A stretch of 64,000 bases of DNA, taken from positions 251,236 to 315,235 of the forward strand of contig CAJJDO010000123.1 in NCBI GenBank assembly GCA_905183005.1. The letters are read 5' to 3'. The position numbers were made by a program, and so were the translations under genes. The first letter of the stretch is position 1, and each line of letters starts with the position of its first letter. Below are positions 27,201 to 39,459 of this stretch, piece after piece. The notes beneath the pieces were generated by a model. That model was not told the DNA's origin. It saw only the letters and a list, made by a program, of their open reading frames with translations, and made no database searches. The DNA is from Paramecium pentaurelia (Eukaryota; Ciliophora; Oligohymenophorea; Peniculida; Parameciidae).

Positions 27201-27623
27201 CTGAGCTTGGCTATTTTCTTATAACTTACTTCATATTTACCTCCAATAATTTTTAATTGGTTATACCCATAAACCTTGTTTAAATCCATTATCAAAGTAC
27301 CCACCAACTTTTTTCATAACTTTTCCATTCCAGTTAGCTGTCCACTAACCTATTTTTCTCTAGTTTTTCTCATACTCACCTTACCAATGAAAGTATTAAA
27401 TCTGCTCCATATTTGTGTAAATTTCCTGACTCCTGAAATTATCTTAAATAATCTCACTTTTACAAATAATAAATTTTTCATTTACTTTCTCAATTTCACT
27501 CCATTCTATAAATATAAGATTTAACCATCCTGTGCAATAGTGATTAGGATTTGAGTTTTATCGAGTTATTTTCTGATCTTGTCCCAACAGTAAACATAAT
27601 GTTCTTTGTTGCATTATGTCCAT
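25102..27623 (-). CDS. MORN-like GGG/GKW repeat protein, ten repeats
   Basis: Read from ATG near 27621-27623 to TGA 25102-25104. After a non-repeated N-terminus and two weaker units (GEYEKNQRKIGQW, GEYYNDQKRGKW), ten units of about 200 bp follow. Each unit has the pattern SGGGxYDxxGxxIKxGKWxxL, then a variable 15-20 residues, then YNGEYKNGKKVGRWDI. The GE(Y)xNGxKxGxW half resembles MORN and YwqK-type repeats, which form a beta-hairpin ladder. Each unit is split by one intron placed just before the GGG, with AT|GT...AG|T joining to an Ile codon. The start is the best in-frame choice but unproven. MORN proteins commonly bind membranes or form scaffolds; nothing here says which. Two more members of the family lie at 37090 and 44514. 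Confidence 0.82.
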
Positions 27624-28950
27624 CTCATAGACTCACAGCATACTTGTTTATTTTATGTTTAAAAATTCATTTAAGTTGGATAATTTAATAATTATAAGCT
27701 AAATAATTGTTTTTTCTAAATTATCAATAAGGATATTAATTTTCATCATGTTTATATTTAGGCTCCACAAATTTCCAAGTAAACTAATTTATTGAGCCTT
27801 ATATTAAGAATAAGATTAAGAAAAGGCATCTATTTAAATAATATATCAAACAATTTGATATTAATATTTTAGTCCTTTTATATTAAACCAAATTAATAAT
27901 TAATAAAATTAATCTATCTTTTAAAATTAGTTTCAAGTATTTGAAAAATATTGAATTTTTGCTGTTGTGATGTGACTATTAGTTGAATTTTAATTATAAG
28001 TTAACACCTTAATAATTTTATTAATAAAAATCTTCCCTCAACTAAGTTTTCTTTGTGTTTTATATGGATATTAATTTTCTTGATTGACAAGGTTTTAAAG
28101 ATAGGTATTGATTCTAAATTCTTAATCTATATATAATTTATTAAGTATTGTAAATTCTAAAAATATCAATTTTAATTTACTTTATGAATTTAAATTCCAA
28201 AAATAGTTAAGAAAAAAAATTTAATATATATATAAGATATGAACCTATCAAAAGAGTGTAAAATTTCATAACTATTTACTTAAAAGATGAAATAATTAAT
28301 AACTAAATGATTAATCTGAGTTTTAGTTCTAGTTATATTTAAATTAATAGAGTATATTCAAAAATGCTGTTCGATTGAAAACATAAGATAATCATAAAAC
28401 ACTGAAATTTAGATTGATTAATAACAAAATGTTTCAATTCTTTACTTTTTAGATTTAGGCTTATCCAGCATTTAATTAAATAAATATATTTTTGAGCAAT
28501 AAAATAGTGAGATTAATTCTCTTGACTACAAGCATATCGTCACCTCTAAATAGGCAGATAAATATAAAATGCTGTATTTAATGCAAAGAGATTAAAAATA
28601 ACAAAAAAGTATTGGTTGTTATATATTTATTAAAAAGTTTATTATTAAATTATTTATTTCTTTTCCTAAATTATATTATCTTATTTTTTAAATCATGTTT
28701 ATATGAATTTAATGATTAATTAAGAAGAAATATCTAATAAAATTTATAAAAATGAATAAAATCTTCATAAAATAAAATTTTATAATGACTTATTCTGATA
28801 GACTCAAAACTTTAGTGACAGTAACTAATTTTTTATTTATAACAAAATTAGATTTCTTTATGAATATATACCAGAAAATTAAAATAAATATTATTTCTAT
28901 TTATTTATAATATTTGTTTAATTGCATCTATTCTTAAATTATTTAATTCT
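27624..28950. other. Intergenic, about 1.3 kb
   Basis: AT-rich sequence with no convincing frame. No feature supported. Confidence 0.4.
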
Positions 28951-29039
28951 TAAACCCCATTTAAATAAATATTATTATGGAATGATAGAACAAATTACCA
29001 CTAATTATTCTTCTTTTATTTAAAGTAAATTAGCCGAAT

Positions 29040-29712
29040 TTCTGAATTAGTAAATACTTTATATATTATGGCTAATTTGATTAGAATGGACTTAAAACCT
29101 TTGATTGTAAGAGCTAATTAAAAAAATCAAATTATTAATTACTCATCTAATTTGTTGTTTCTACTATTCGAACAGCTTTCAAAGAAATATTAAATCCTTT
29201 TCATAAATTAAAGATTTCAATTCATAAAATAGATTGTGTTAATGAAAACTACTCTCATATGAAAATTATAATTCTAGTAATTTATTAATAATATCTTTTT
29301 GATAAAAAGTTATATTATTAATATAAGGATTTTAAATCAATAAAGATCTTGATATTCATGCAACTGATTTATTAAGATTAAAGGAGATGAAAAAATAGTC
29401 GATTATCAAACAAAAACAAAACATATATTGTTGCCTAAGTTTATCATTCATATGCTTTTATTAAAAAAATTCTGTATATATTAAATAGAATTGTTCATTC
29501 TAATTCATTTAAGAATTGCATGTTTTGATCATTAATACATCAATGAAAATAAAATAAGATTCGCATTTAAATATTGAATAACAAGTTCAAGTATTATCTA
29601 TTCTTAAATGGAAAATATTTTTTCATTTTATAAATTTCAAACCAACTTATTTAAGTAGATACAGAATTCTTTAGACCAGATTATATAATAAAGTCTTGAA
29701 TTTTATATTGTG
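29040..29712 (+). pseudogene. Possible decayed gene
   Basis: Protein-like frames without TGA occur in series. One holds MDLKPLIVRANQKNQIINYS around 29080 and ends in a TGA near 29260. Another runs from about 29355 to a TGA near 29711 with LNIEQQVQVLSILKWKIFF near its end. The frames do not join through an obvious short intron. No family recognised. Either a decaying gene or chance open sequence; I lean slightly to decay. Confidence 0.3.
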
Positions 29713-29914
29713 AAAAAATATACTATCATTTTATTTTATATAAAATTGATAATCCTTATTATTCTAAGAATCATGAGATCTTTATCATGTAAATGCAAAA
29801 TAACTGTGAAAATATATTAATTAAACGCTTGGATTAAATCAGAATATTTTTGAAATGATTAATATTGTAGGTTTACAGAAATCTTGATTTAGTTTTTTAA
29901 TATTGTTTTTATAA

Positions 29915-32054
29915 ATGATCATCAAATTTGTTGTGCTGATATTATATGTGAATGCATATGAATATTGGAATGTCTAATATACTGCCTTCACTTCAAACAA
30001 CATAATTGATAATGAAGGTATTATAGAAGTATATTTAGGCTGGTGGGTTCAAGGAAATAATGGATAATTGACTAGTTTTTGTAATGGCGTATCATTGTTT
30101 GGAGGTTTTAATTTATTTGGATCTGGGGCAAGTGTTTCAAAATCAATTTCTCTACCTCCTCATTTTAGAATACGAGTTTCTTTAGAGTTTTGGAAGTATT
30201 TGTGATAATTAGAAATAGAATAGATAGCTGGGATGACGAATTTGTATATTTTATTCTAGATGATTATGTCTAAACTGGAACTTGGTATTGGAATACAGGA
30301 GATGTTATCTGTGGAAATCCGTAATATGTGGATGAATGGAGAGAACTTAAAACAAATTATGTATTCGAGTTTTCTCATTAAGAACCAACACTTGTTGTTA
30401 TTATTAAAACTAATTTAGATGAAATTCCATATAATGTATATATTTATGTAATATATAAAGGAATCATGGGGATTTAGAAATTTTATAGTCGAAGTAATGT
30501 TATGCTCACCAGGCTGTTTAAAATGTAATAATGATACACCTGATGAATGCTGGTATTATGAATTAATTCAGATGAATTGGTTTGAAAATTTTAATTTTGA
30601 TGGATGGAATCTTGATAATTTATAGTTTCTAGCAAAGAGCTAATGTGTTAATATTTGGGTAATAGGAGGGGTTGGTTAAATTACATAAAGTAAATAATTA
30701 TCAAAGTAATATTCTTCTTTGATTTCACATTATAAAGTATTATTGGAAGTTCAGTTATGGAAGTTTGATATTTGGAATAATAATTAATTTTAATTAGAAA
30801 TTGATGGAGAAATTAGTGCATAAGCAAATTTTAATCAATTTGAGTTCATTCATTTGTGTGGTGATAGTAATGGAGGTGAAAAGCTATTAAATATTCGCGT
30901 GGAATAGAATCACATATCTGATAGTATGCAAATTAAGATGAAATCAAATATTGTTTCATCAAATGGATCTTGGGGATTACGAGCTTTTAGATTATTTTTA
31001 GCCAAATGCTATGATTCATGTCTTGCCTGTTCTGGACCAAATAAAAATGACTGTTCAGCATGCAAATCTGGATATATATTATAAAATTAAGAGTGTGTAG
31101 ATGGTATTTACTTTTAGTTATTTTTTAGTAAAATGGATGTTGGGTTTAAAAAAATATTTCTAACCTTTAGATTTTCAAACTTAATCTGGATGGACTATAT
31201 CAAATATTTATAATAATCAATCCCCATTTTCAATATGTGCTAATTCTAATCTATTAGGAGGGTTCCCCTTATTAGGTAAAGATGCTTCAATAGCCTTAAC
31301 TTTTGATCTTCCTAAACATAAAAAGATAAGAGTCAAATTAGAATTTTGGAAATTTGATACTTGGGATAACGAATGGTTTATAGTGTTTGCAGATGGAATT
31401 CAAGTTTATTAAGTATAATTTGGTCTAAATGGAGTGCAAGTAAGTTGTGGATCATCTAATCCTAATGCTTACTTTAAAAATTTAGATTTTGAATTTCTAC
31501 ATGATTAGCCATCTATCAATTTGGTTTTGAAAAGTACTTTAGATGAAATTGCAGAAAATGAATCTTGGGGAATCAGAAATTTTTAATTATTATATGGAGT
31601 TACAAATGAATGCAGTTACTCTATCATTGATTCTGCTAATATGCCTTCTTTCTTAGGAACTAGGTATACAGTATCATCAACATATTCATTTGATCAGTCT
31701 TTATAAAATAAAATAGAAATATCTGAACTTGCAATCTCTCTTTAAGATAATTTTGATCAAACAATAAATGTTGATTCTACAATTAAAAAATTGTCAATTT
31801 CAATCATCCGCAACTGTTTTTAAACTGATTTAACATTTTCAATTTCAATTTTACAAAGCAGTTATCCAGATTACAGAAAATAAACAGCAATCTGCAGATA
31901 AAAACGATCCAATATTTTACATTCTTTGTTGGTTTTGGAAAGAACTATAAAACAAGAATCATAAGTTAGATTATAAGCAACTTCAACATTCTTTTAAATA
32001 TTTTAAATAGTTGAAAGTTAAACTATAAAACTCTATGAAATGGCAATAGAATGA
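29915..32054 (+). CDS. Secreted protein with three repeated beta-sandwich-like modules
   Basis: 688 residues after removing introns 30196-30218, 30436-30460 and 31104-31128; the spliced length is an exact multiple of three. Starts with a signal peptide (MIIKFVVLILYVNA). Three homologous modules of about 150 residues follow, each with a central FWKxDxWD(D/N)E-like strand and a closing (E/G)SWG(F/I/L)R(N/A)F. The first two are followed by cysteine-rich linkers (CSPGCLKCNNDTPDEC, CYDSCLACSGPNKNDCSACK) of the furin/IGFBP-like kind common in ciliate surface proteins. The third module ends in a polar tail without a membrane span or GPI-like hydrophobic end, so the protein may be released or held by partners. 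The module fold (jelly-roll or lectin-like) is inferred only from the alternating strand pattern. Role unknown. Confidence 0.85.
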
Positions 32055-33160
32055 TATAAATTCGTATTATTAACATTAAAATAACACATTATTTTTATGT
32101 TCTTTACAAGTAATAATATTTGATTCTATAAATATTAATCATCGTTTTTTATAATAAATGTTCCTTAATTCTATAAATCATAATCATATTTATTATTTTT
32201 TTTTGATTATTACTTTCCATAACTTTTTAAAAAGGAAATATTTTGATGAAGATACCTTATTAACTTTAGTCCATAATCAATTTTAAAATCAGTTTCCTTT
32301 TGATCCAAACTTATAAATTTACAATTTTTTTTTCTTATAATGGTTGATGATCTGCGGATATAATTATACATACTTCATAATTAATATATATTAAAACTTA
32401 ATGTTATTTGTATATCAAAATCATGTTTTTTAGCAAGTTTTTTACTAAAAACGCGTCATGGACATTCTCTTGACACTTTACAAACTTGTCCATATCTTCT
32501 TGATGATATCAATTTCAAAGAATAATTATTTTTAATTATCTCACTAAAAACTAATCTTTCTAAAAAGTATTAATTTTTCTTCTATATAATGATTACTTAC
32601 TAACATTATAAAATAATTAGATATTGAATATTAAAAAAATGTTGCTTTAATTCTAAAATTGAAAAGTTGTACTAATTATTTTTTTCATATGAAGGTGGCT
32701 TCTATAGTTATAATTGAATAATTTAAAGTTTGAATAATTGAAAGTAGTACTTTTAGTCGATAAAGGATTAAAAAATATAGAATCAATGAATACAACTGAT
32801 ATAATAAATCATTTCTTTCAGATAAATTAGCCTCTCTACCAGTTTTAGTAAGCAAAATTCATTTTTCTATTCTACTTAGTAATTATTATTCACAAAACAT
32901 AAATTTTTATATAGTTAGATATATTTAAATAATATTTCAACAATAATATTATTTTTAGAGCACAAAAAAATTCTCTGCAGGCATCCCAACATTATTCATA
33001 GTGGACTGGATCAAATAAAAGAAATAATCATAATGAGTATTGGGGCAGTTAATTAAAATATGAATATTGAACTTTCTAAATTGAATTTTGAATTTAACAA
33101 CAATTTTTGAAAAATAATAAACAACTTAGCTAAATAAAAATTAAGCCTTCCTGTTCCTGA
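32055..33160. other. Intergenic, about 1.1 kb
   Basis: AT-rich. A short minus-strand frame near 32400-32520 contains a RECP tetrapeptide followed by TGA. It is too short to call. Confidence 0.35.
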
Positions 33161-33412
33161 GCTCCATTCTTTGATAAAAAGACCCAATTATGTTAGTCTG
33201 TAGCTACCAAAGGTAAAAAGAAGCCCATAGCGGAAGCAGCATATTAAGCTTCCCCATACAGGTTTTGGGGATAGAGGGCGGCTGGATAAAGGTATTTGAA
33301 GGGGGATCAAAAATCTGAAATTGGAGTCCGGAGGGCCCTAAGAGAGTGGATATGCTGGAGGCCCTTTTAAAACTACAGTAGTAGGCCTTACCTCCTTTTT
33401 AAAACAGAATGA
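33161..33412 (+). other. GC-richer ORF island
   Basis: A frame of 83 codons ends at TGA 33410-33412, preceded in frame by TGA 33158-33160. Local GC content is far above the surroundings. The encoded peptide reads like a conserved basic protein (KKKPIAEAAYQASPYRFWGQ, then VRRALREW), with TAA and TAG both falling at believable Gln positions. This argues for nuclear rather than mitochondrial coding. No start codon or splice partner could be fixed. It may be an exon of a gene, or a relic of one. I do not recognise the family. Confidence 0.35.
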
Positions 33413-34271
33413 TGTACTGATAAACATTGAACTTAGTTATGGAATTCTATTCCTTTCGCCCATTTAATATAATAAAAAGGACAACTTAGTTATAAGAATT
33501 AATATTTTACTTGAAACAGTATAATTGTTAAAGAATTTAGAATTCATTTCGATATGACTAAATTAAATAATGGTTTGAGGCTACTAAGAAGAAGGATTTT
33601 GTGAATTGAGTAGAGTCAAATCTCTCTAAAAATACAATTGAATTCAATTATTAAATTTTGGAGAAGCAAATTAAAAGAAATCAATTTTACGGACTCGTTC
33701 CATTATTATCATTGAGTAATTAAATATTAAGTCTCATTAATTTCCTTTATTAAACTTTCTCAATTTCAGATTATCTTATGAAGATTATAATATAAATATT
33801 ACAAGTTTTTCTTTTTCACTTTGCTTTGCTAATTCATTAATTTTGTCTAGGAGATCTAACTTGATTAATTCATTGACCTTTTAAAAAACCTGCCTTATGA
33901 CTATCTAACTAAAGGAGTATGAAATGTTTGGATCTGTTTTTTAGAAAAAACAAATACTTTAAATCTTCTTACAAGAAGATAGGAAAAATCCTTTCAAAAT
34001 AATCCTGTTGTAGGCTGAATCTATTGACCCCATTACTGTAAAGGCTTCTCTAATTGTTATTTGCGTAATCATTAATACTTTATAAAGTTTTATTTTTTAA
34101 TTTCAGTATTTATTTTCGAAGTTTGTCTTCTTGAGTTAATTATTTCAGTTTTGAAAAATTTAATTGTGATATGCCATAATTAACAATCCTAAACTGTAAT
34201 TTTTTTAATTAAAATATTTTTTATACTGTTTTGGTTAATTTTAACTGAAAAATGTTATTAAATGAGAACTT
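33413..34271. other. Intergenic, low coding signal
   Basis: A frame starting at ATG 33924-33926 reads MFGSVFQKKQIL...QEDRKNPFKIILLQAE for about 60 codons but has no clear continuation. Otherwise nothing supported. Confidence 0.3.
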
Positions 34272-34485
34272 ATGATTAATTCCAATAAAATTCAGCCAAT
34301 CTCTAACCTCACAAACCCGAGCGTTACCAATGCTAATATATTCTTCTAAGAAGCCATAAATGTTTTGGTGAGTGTTTAAATTATGATACTATCATAACTT
34401 TAAAAAATAAGGCTAATTCAAGAAACAGGCCTGAAATACACTCTTCATCCTGAGGAAACCCACTGTTTCTGTTTCTGCTTTTACC
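34272..34485 (+). pseudogene. Fragment resembling thiamine-binding (UPF0045) family
   Basis: From ATG 34272 the frame gives IQPISNLTNPSVTNANIFFQ, then EAINVL, then after about 45 nt IQETGLKYTLHPEET. The order 'hydrophobic strand, small-residue loop, helix, (S/T)GLKYxLHPxxT' is like the short MTH1187/YqgV/ECM15 family, but the following IEG signature is missing. The intervening 45 nt is open in frame. A degenerate or mis-spliced member is likely, and chance similarity is possible. Confidence 0.28.
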
Positions 34486-36141
34486 TTGTTAAAAATAGCT
34501 TACATAGTAAAAAGAAATAATTTAGATAAAATTTAAATTCTAAAATAGAATCATATTCCAACGAAATTTTAATTGTCTAATATTAATTTAAAAAAAGTAA
34601 TTAATAACTTCATAAAAAAAATATTCCTCATTTTTATTAGGCTGTTATCAGAAAGTAAGTTAAAATAAATAAATTAATAACATATTTATATTGATTTTTT
34701 GTTGTTTGTATTTAAGCAAAAAATATATCATAAGTAAGTTTGTAAAAAAACAATAAAATCTTGGGTATTAAAAATATAAAACGCATTATATGGATAGAGT
34801 AATTATATAGAAAATGATAAATATAATAGGTGACATTAGTAGATATCTTGTAATGTATTATGTTTGAGGTGTAATCTTAATGCAGAATTAATGAAAGTCT
34901 TTCTTCTAAATAAAATATAAATTATAATTTAAAATATGGTTTTAGAAATTATGTAGATTATTTATTATGTTGTTTAAAGAATTGAAAATACATTGGTTTT
35001 TTTAAAAAAAACTTAGTTAATAAATAAATTTTGTTAAAAAAATAAAAATCTCTTTTAATTGCTTTAAAGAATCAAACTGTTTAAACTTTTAAATCTACTT
35101 ATTAAAACTTAAAATTAAATTTACTATATTGATATATCTTTTGATAGATTTAAAATATTATGTATTTTAAAGTGTTAATTGATATAATATATAAAATCAA
35201 ATAAAAAGACTTTAAAATACTTTCAGGTTTAAATATTAAATTTAGATTAAATTTTAATTAAGTATAATATGTTAAATAAATTTAAAGACATATATGTCTA
35301 GTAAAATGTATTTTAAAATGTAAATAGTTATAATATATTAAATCAAATTAAATGAATTTAAACAAATTTTAAGTTAAAATATTACTTGGATTATTAAAAA
35401 AATTGTTTTATTAATAAGAAATTAACCCAGATATGATGCACTAGAACTAACATGCCCGCAATGACTGGGATATTAAAAAATTTAATATATTATAGATAGA
35501 AATAAATAAATTCCAATCAGCAGCTCATTTTAATAATAATTTCATTTACTCAAAATCACCTAGATTGGTTAAGGTAATATGCGGATCAATCAAGTTTAAA
35601 CAAATTTGTGGAATTCATAAACCATACTATAATCTTTTCTCAAGGAATTTGAATTAGGATAAGTTGATAAAAATTAACGAATAAATGAGTATAATATATA
35701 GAGAGAAATCCATATGTTCTTAAGAGGAATAAATAAATAAAATATTGATAATCTTATCAAAAATGAAAATTAAATATATAATTGAGTGATGTGTTGTTAT
35801 TCTTATAAAATTTTAATTTTTTTCTTAAATTATTCGTTGCCCCATTTGAAGATAACTTAAAACTTATTCATTAATTATACTTTTAAAAATATCAAATTAA
35901 GTTGAACAATGGATTTAATTTATTATATTTTTGCTCAAAATATGCAAGAATTTATTAAGTTTAGGTCAGGTACTATATCAAAACCAAGAGAAGTAAGAAA
36001 ATTTTTTGATTCTTTTTGATTATATATATATATATTTTAATTACTCTAAAAATCGAAAATAAGAGAGAGAAATCAATTGATATAATTTTCTATAGGTAGT
36101 GCTTATTTTATTAAGATAAACAAATAATTGATGTAAACCCA
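34486..36141. other. Intergenic, about 1.7 kb, very AT-rich
   Basis: No supported gene. A slightly less AT-rich patch near 35425-35470 was examined for a tRNA or C/D snoRNA and does not fold or match boxes convincingly. Confidence 0.4.
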
Positions 36142-36484
36142 ATGAATTACTTAGGCGGTGGATTTCATAGAAAATTCAAGTATTAGCAGCCTATTAGTAT
36201 AGTATACCAAATGGGTTTTATTTAGATAAATCATGGATTTTTGAGCCTTAATTTCAGCTGCTAGAAGACAAAGTCTAGATTGGCCTAATACTGAAGAACA
36301 TGAAGCCAATGAAGGAAAGGGATTAAACTTAGTTTAAGCTAATGGCTTTAACCATACAAAATTCATTGAGAGAAGGACATTAATTGGTGAAACTTTATAG
36401 TACCTCCCTTCAAGAAAGAGACTAGAAACTTGGAGTAAAACTGTTGTGTCCTGTGTTATCCTCTTCTCTCATTATCATACTTGA
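36142..36484 (+). CDS. Small basic protein, unknown function
   Basis: ATG 36142 to TGA 36482-36484 with one 31-nt intron (GTTTTATTTAG...TTTTTGAG) whose removal joins two good frames, giving 103 residues. Starts MNYLGGGFHRKFKYQQPISI, continues ALISAARRQSLDWPNTEEHE and LVQANGFNHTKFIERRTLIG, and has a basic ending. GC content and codon choice are richer than in the surrounding sequence, which usually marks a highly expressed or conserved gene in this genome. I cannot assign a family. A small mitochondrial or ribosome-associated protein would fit the composition, but that is only inference. Confidence 0.6.
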
Positions 36485-37089
36485 ATGCATACTACCAATG
36501 ATATTATAATTTCTCTATTAATTTGTTATATGTTCCTCTTCACAAATTACTTTAGTTAAACTTCGCTGATACCATGACTTTTATAGATTAAAGTTAAATA
36601 GTTTAATCATTAAATTATGGTTTTAAATTGAAAAGATTTATTATTACATGAATATTCAGAATAGCAGCTATTTTATTATATATGATGTATATTACTAAAT
36701 CATAATTATCTAAGGATGTAAATAAAATTTATAATCAAAAATTACTAAGTTAATTTTTTTTAGATCGTATAATTACCAAGAAAGAAGAGTGCATAATTTA
36801 AAATAAATTTTCGATTATGTATTAAAATTTTGCATCAATTTCTTAATTTGTTTTGTCGAAATAGTTTTAATTTTCTATTTATTCCATTTACTAATATAGC
36901 ATATACGCATATGATTAAAAAAAAATTCATATTTTTAGAAAATGAATTCAAAAAAAAATAATCATGCTCTTCAAAAGTCAATAATTTGGAAATAATCAAA
37001 AAAATGGGATTAAGAGAAATATAAAAGAGTGAAAGAGTCAATTCAAATCAGAATAAAGAAAAATAATGAAATCGTTTACTCAACTTCTG
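36485..37089. other. Intergenic, AT-rich
   Basis: About 600 bp with no supported feature. Confidence 0.4.
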
Positions 37090-38514
37090 ATGGAGAAATT
37101 CTAAGAATGTAAACCTTAATTATAAATAAAATAGAGAAAAACCTTAAGAATATTTAATCAACCATTTCTTATTCAATAATAAGGATTAGATCAAAAATCT
37201 ACTATGGTTTTGTGAATATAGATAAAGCAATAGATAATATTAAAAATGGAGTGCTACTTGGGGTGGAGAAGTTTTAAGAGGAGTTGGTGGATACATAAAT
37301 AATGGATTAAAAGAAGGGCCATGGAAGGAATTAATTTAAAATTATTCAAGGTTAATAATTAGTTATTTCTTATAAATATAGTTAAGTTATAGTATATCAA
37401 ATTGGACAATACCAAAATGATAAAAAAAAAGGAATATGGGAATTTATGTATAAGAATAATAAGATGTATTTTTATTTATTAAATAATTTAGTGGTAGTGG
37501 ATTATACAATGAATAAGGCTAGAAGCATTGTAAATGGAGAGAGTTGAGTCATGACTTTTCTGATTAATCTTAAATTACTTTAAATGGTGAATACAAAAAC
37601 GGTAAAAAGATTGGGAGATGGGATATTTTATTTAAGAGGTAGATTATGGAATTAATGTAAAATATTTATGTAATGCAAATTATTAGTGGAGGTGGGTAAT
37701 ATTCTTTTGAAGGAGATGGTGTAAAGAATGGAAGGTGGACTGAAATAAATTTCAATTTTTCTGTGGATTTATAACTTACATATAATGGAGAATATAAAAA
37801 TGGCAAAAAAATTGGATAATGGGATATTTGTTATAGGGATCGTAGAATAAATAAATTTGAAAAAATGTAAGTATTAAAATTTAGAAAATTTTAGTGGTGG
37901 TGGATTATATTTACAAGGAGGGGATGGGTAAAAGGTTGGAAAATGGATTGAATTGAGTGATTAATTTAAGCAACATGAGCAAATTTCGTATGCAGGGGAA
38001 TATAATAAAAACGGTAAAAAGGTAGGTAGATGGGATATTTGGTATAAGGATTCTGAGACAAAATATAATGAATAAATGTATTATATTAAAATAAAAAAAG
38101 TGGAGGTGGATGTTATGATTAAGAAGGTTAGGGCGTTAAAATTGGAAGTTGGATTGAGTTATGCGAAGGATTTAAGAAAAGTTAGTTGTTTTCAAAAGAA
38201 ATCACTTATAATGGTGAATATATAAAAGATAGAAAGGTAGGCAGATGGAATATTATGTATCGAGAGTGGAATAAAGAAAGTTTTCATTAAATGTATATAA
38301 ATAATAATATTCCAAATTTAGTGGTTATGGATATTATGATGAAAGAGGAGATGGAATTAAAATAGGAAAATGGATGGAGTTGAGTTATTGGTTTTATGTT
38401 GATAGGTAAATAACTTATATTGGAGAATACAAAAACGGCAAAAAAATTGGTACATGGTTTGAATTTGAAATAAAAAAGAATGAGATAATTAAGGAGATGA
38501 AATATGATGATTGA
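37090..38514 (+). CDS. MORN-like GGG/GKW repeat protein, five repeats
   Basis: Same family as the gene at 25102-27623. From about 37230 the frame reads WSATWGGEVLRGVGGYINNG, then VYQIGQYQNDKKKGIWEF, then five full units beginning SGSGLYNEQG, SGGGQYSFEG, SGGGLYLQGG, SGGGCYDQEG and SGYGYYDERG. Each unit is preceded by an intron of 23-30 nt at AT|GT...AG|T and carries a GEYKNGKKIGxWDI half. TGA is at 38512-38514. The 5' end is uncertain: ATG 37090 opens a plausible frame (MEKFQECKPQ) but at least one intron that I could not place is needed to reach the repeats. In the fifth unit the first GGG is GYG. Confidence 0.78.
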
Positions 38515-39459
38515 ATTAGAATAAAATTGAATTAAATTCTTTTCATGAATTAATATGTTTTTCAAATTATTATATAAAGACATCTTTATTCATGATATAA
38601 TCTTATGTTAATCTTGAGCCAATATTCTTGAAATAACAGGCATTTTTTGTTCTTTAAAAAATTTATAGAGGCACAAGTCGATCAAATTAAATTAATTGAT
38701 TGCTAGAGAAAAGCTTGTATAAGCAATAATTTCTAAATACGAAATTTAAAATGACCAATTTTTTTTGAAATATCTGAATTTTATAAGAAATCATATTTCT
38801 AGAGAAAAGTATTTATTTTTGTTATAACCTATAATTCAATTACTGTAAATGACTTAACTAATTGGGACAGATCTACTAATATTATTCCACAATGATAATC
38901 TATTATCATTTTGATATTTGTCCATTCTAATTAATTCATATTTCCATCTTGATAGTACAATTTCTTCAATTTGAATTATTTATTTATACTATCCACTAAT
39001 AACTAATAGATTTCAGCGTTTTCATAAATTTTTCATTACAAATTAAATCTATATTTTTCATGATTACCTCTATCCAATTAGAATTTTACATTCTTTACAA
39101 GCTTAATGTATTAAATCTGAATTTTTCTTAATTTATTAAGTAAAACTTAAACAAATTAATTAATATAAAAAGGCAAACAAAAAATAATTATCAACTTATT
39201 TCTACCTTTTATACAGAATCAAAGTATTAATGTGATTTCTGTTTATTGTTTTCTTTTCAATAATTTAAATTCTCATATGTTTTTTAATCTAATAAGTTAT
39301 GTTATATCAGACATAATAATAGAACAATTATAATATTCATAATTTTTGGAGAAATATGTAAAATTAATCATTTTTAGTAAATAATTAGTCAAATTATTAA
39401 TTTAATACTATTTTATAAGTTGGAATAAATAAATATAAACTTTTGATGTTAGGAGTCTT
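38515..39459. other. Intergenic and left flank of the duplicated block
   Basis: No gene supported. Bases 38981-39399 recur at 42221-42639. The TA at 39398-39399 is the junction where the second copy carries the 30-bp IES-like insert. Confidence 0.5.
38981..39399. repeat. Assembly duplicate, left flank without insert
   Basis: Matches 42221-42639 at offset 3240, up to the TA where the copies diverge by a 30-bp insert. Confidence 0.85.

Noticed and set aside
26686..27524. Two + strand ORFs (26686-26886 and 27276-27524)
   Set aside because: Shadows of the minus-strand MORN-like gene.
32400..32520. Minus-strand frame with RECP, like ribosomal protein eS31
   Set aside because: Only a four-residue match, followed at once by TGA, with no zinc-binding cysteines downstream.
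33161..33412. Insertion of mitochondrial DNA
   Set aside because: The best frame uses TAA and TAG as sense codons at Gln-like positions, which the Paramecium mitochondrial code does not allow.
35410..35480. Possible tRNA or C/D-box snoRNA in a less AT-rich patch
   Set aside because: An ATGATG resembles a C box, but there is no CTGA box at a proper distance and no cloverleaf.
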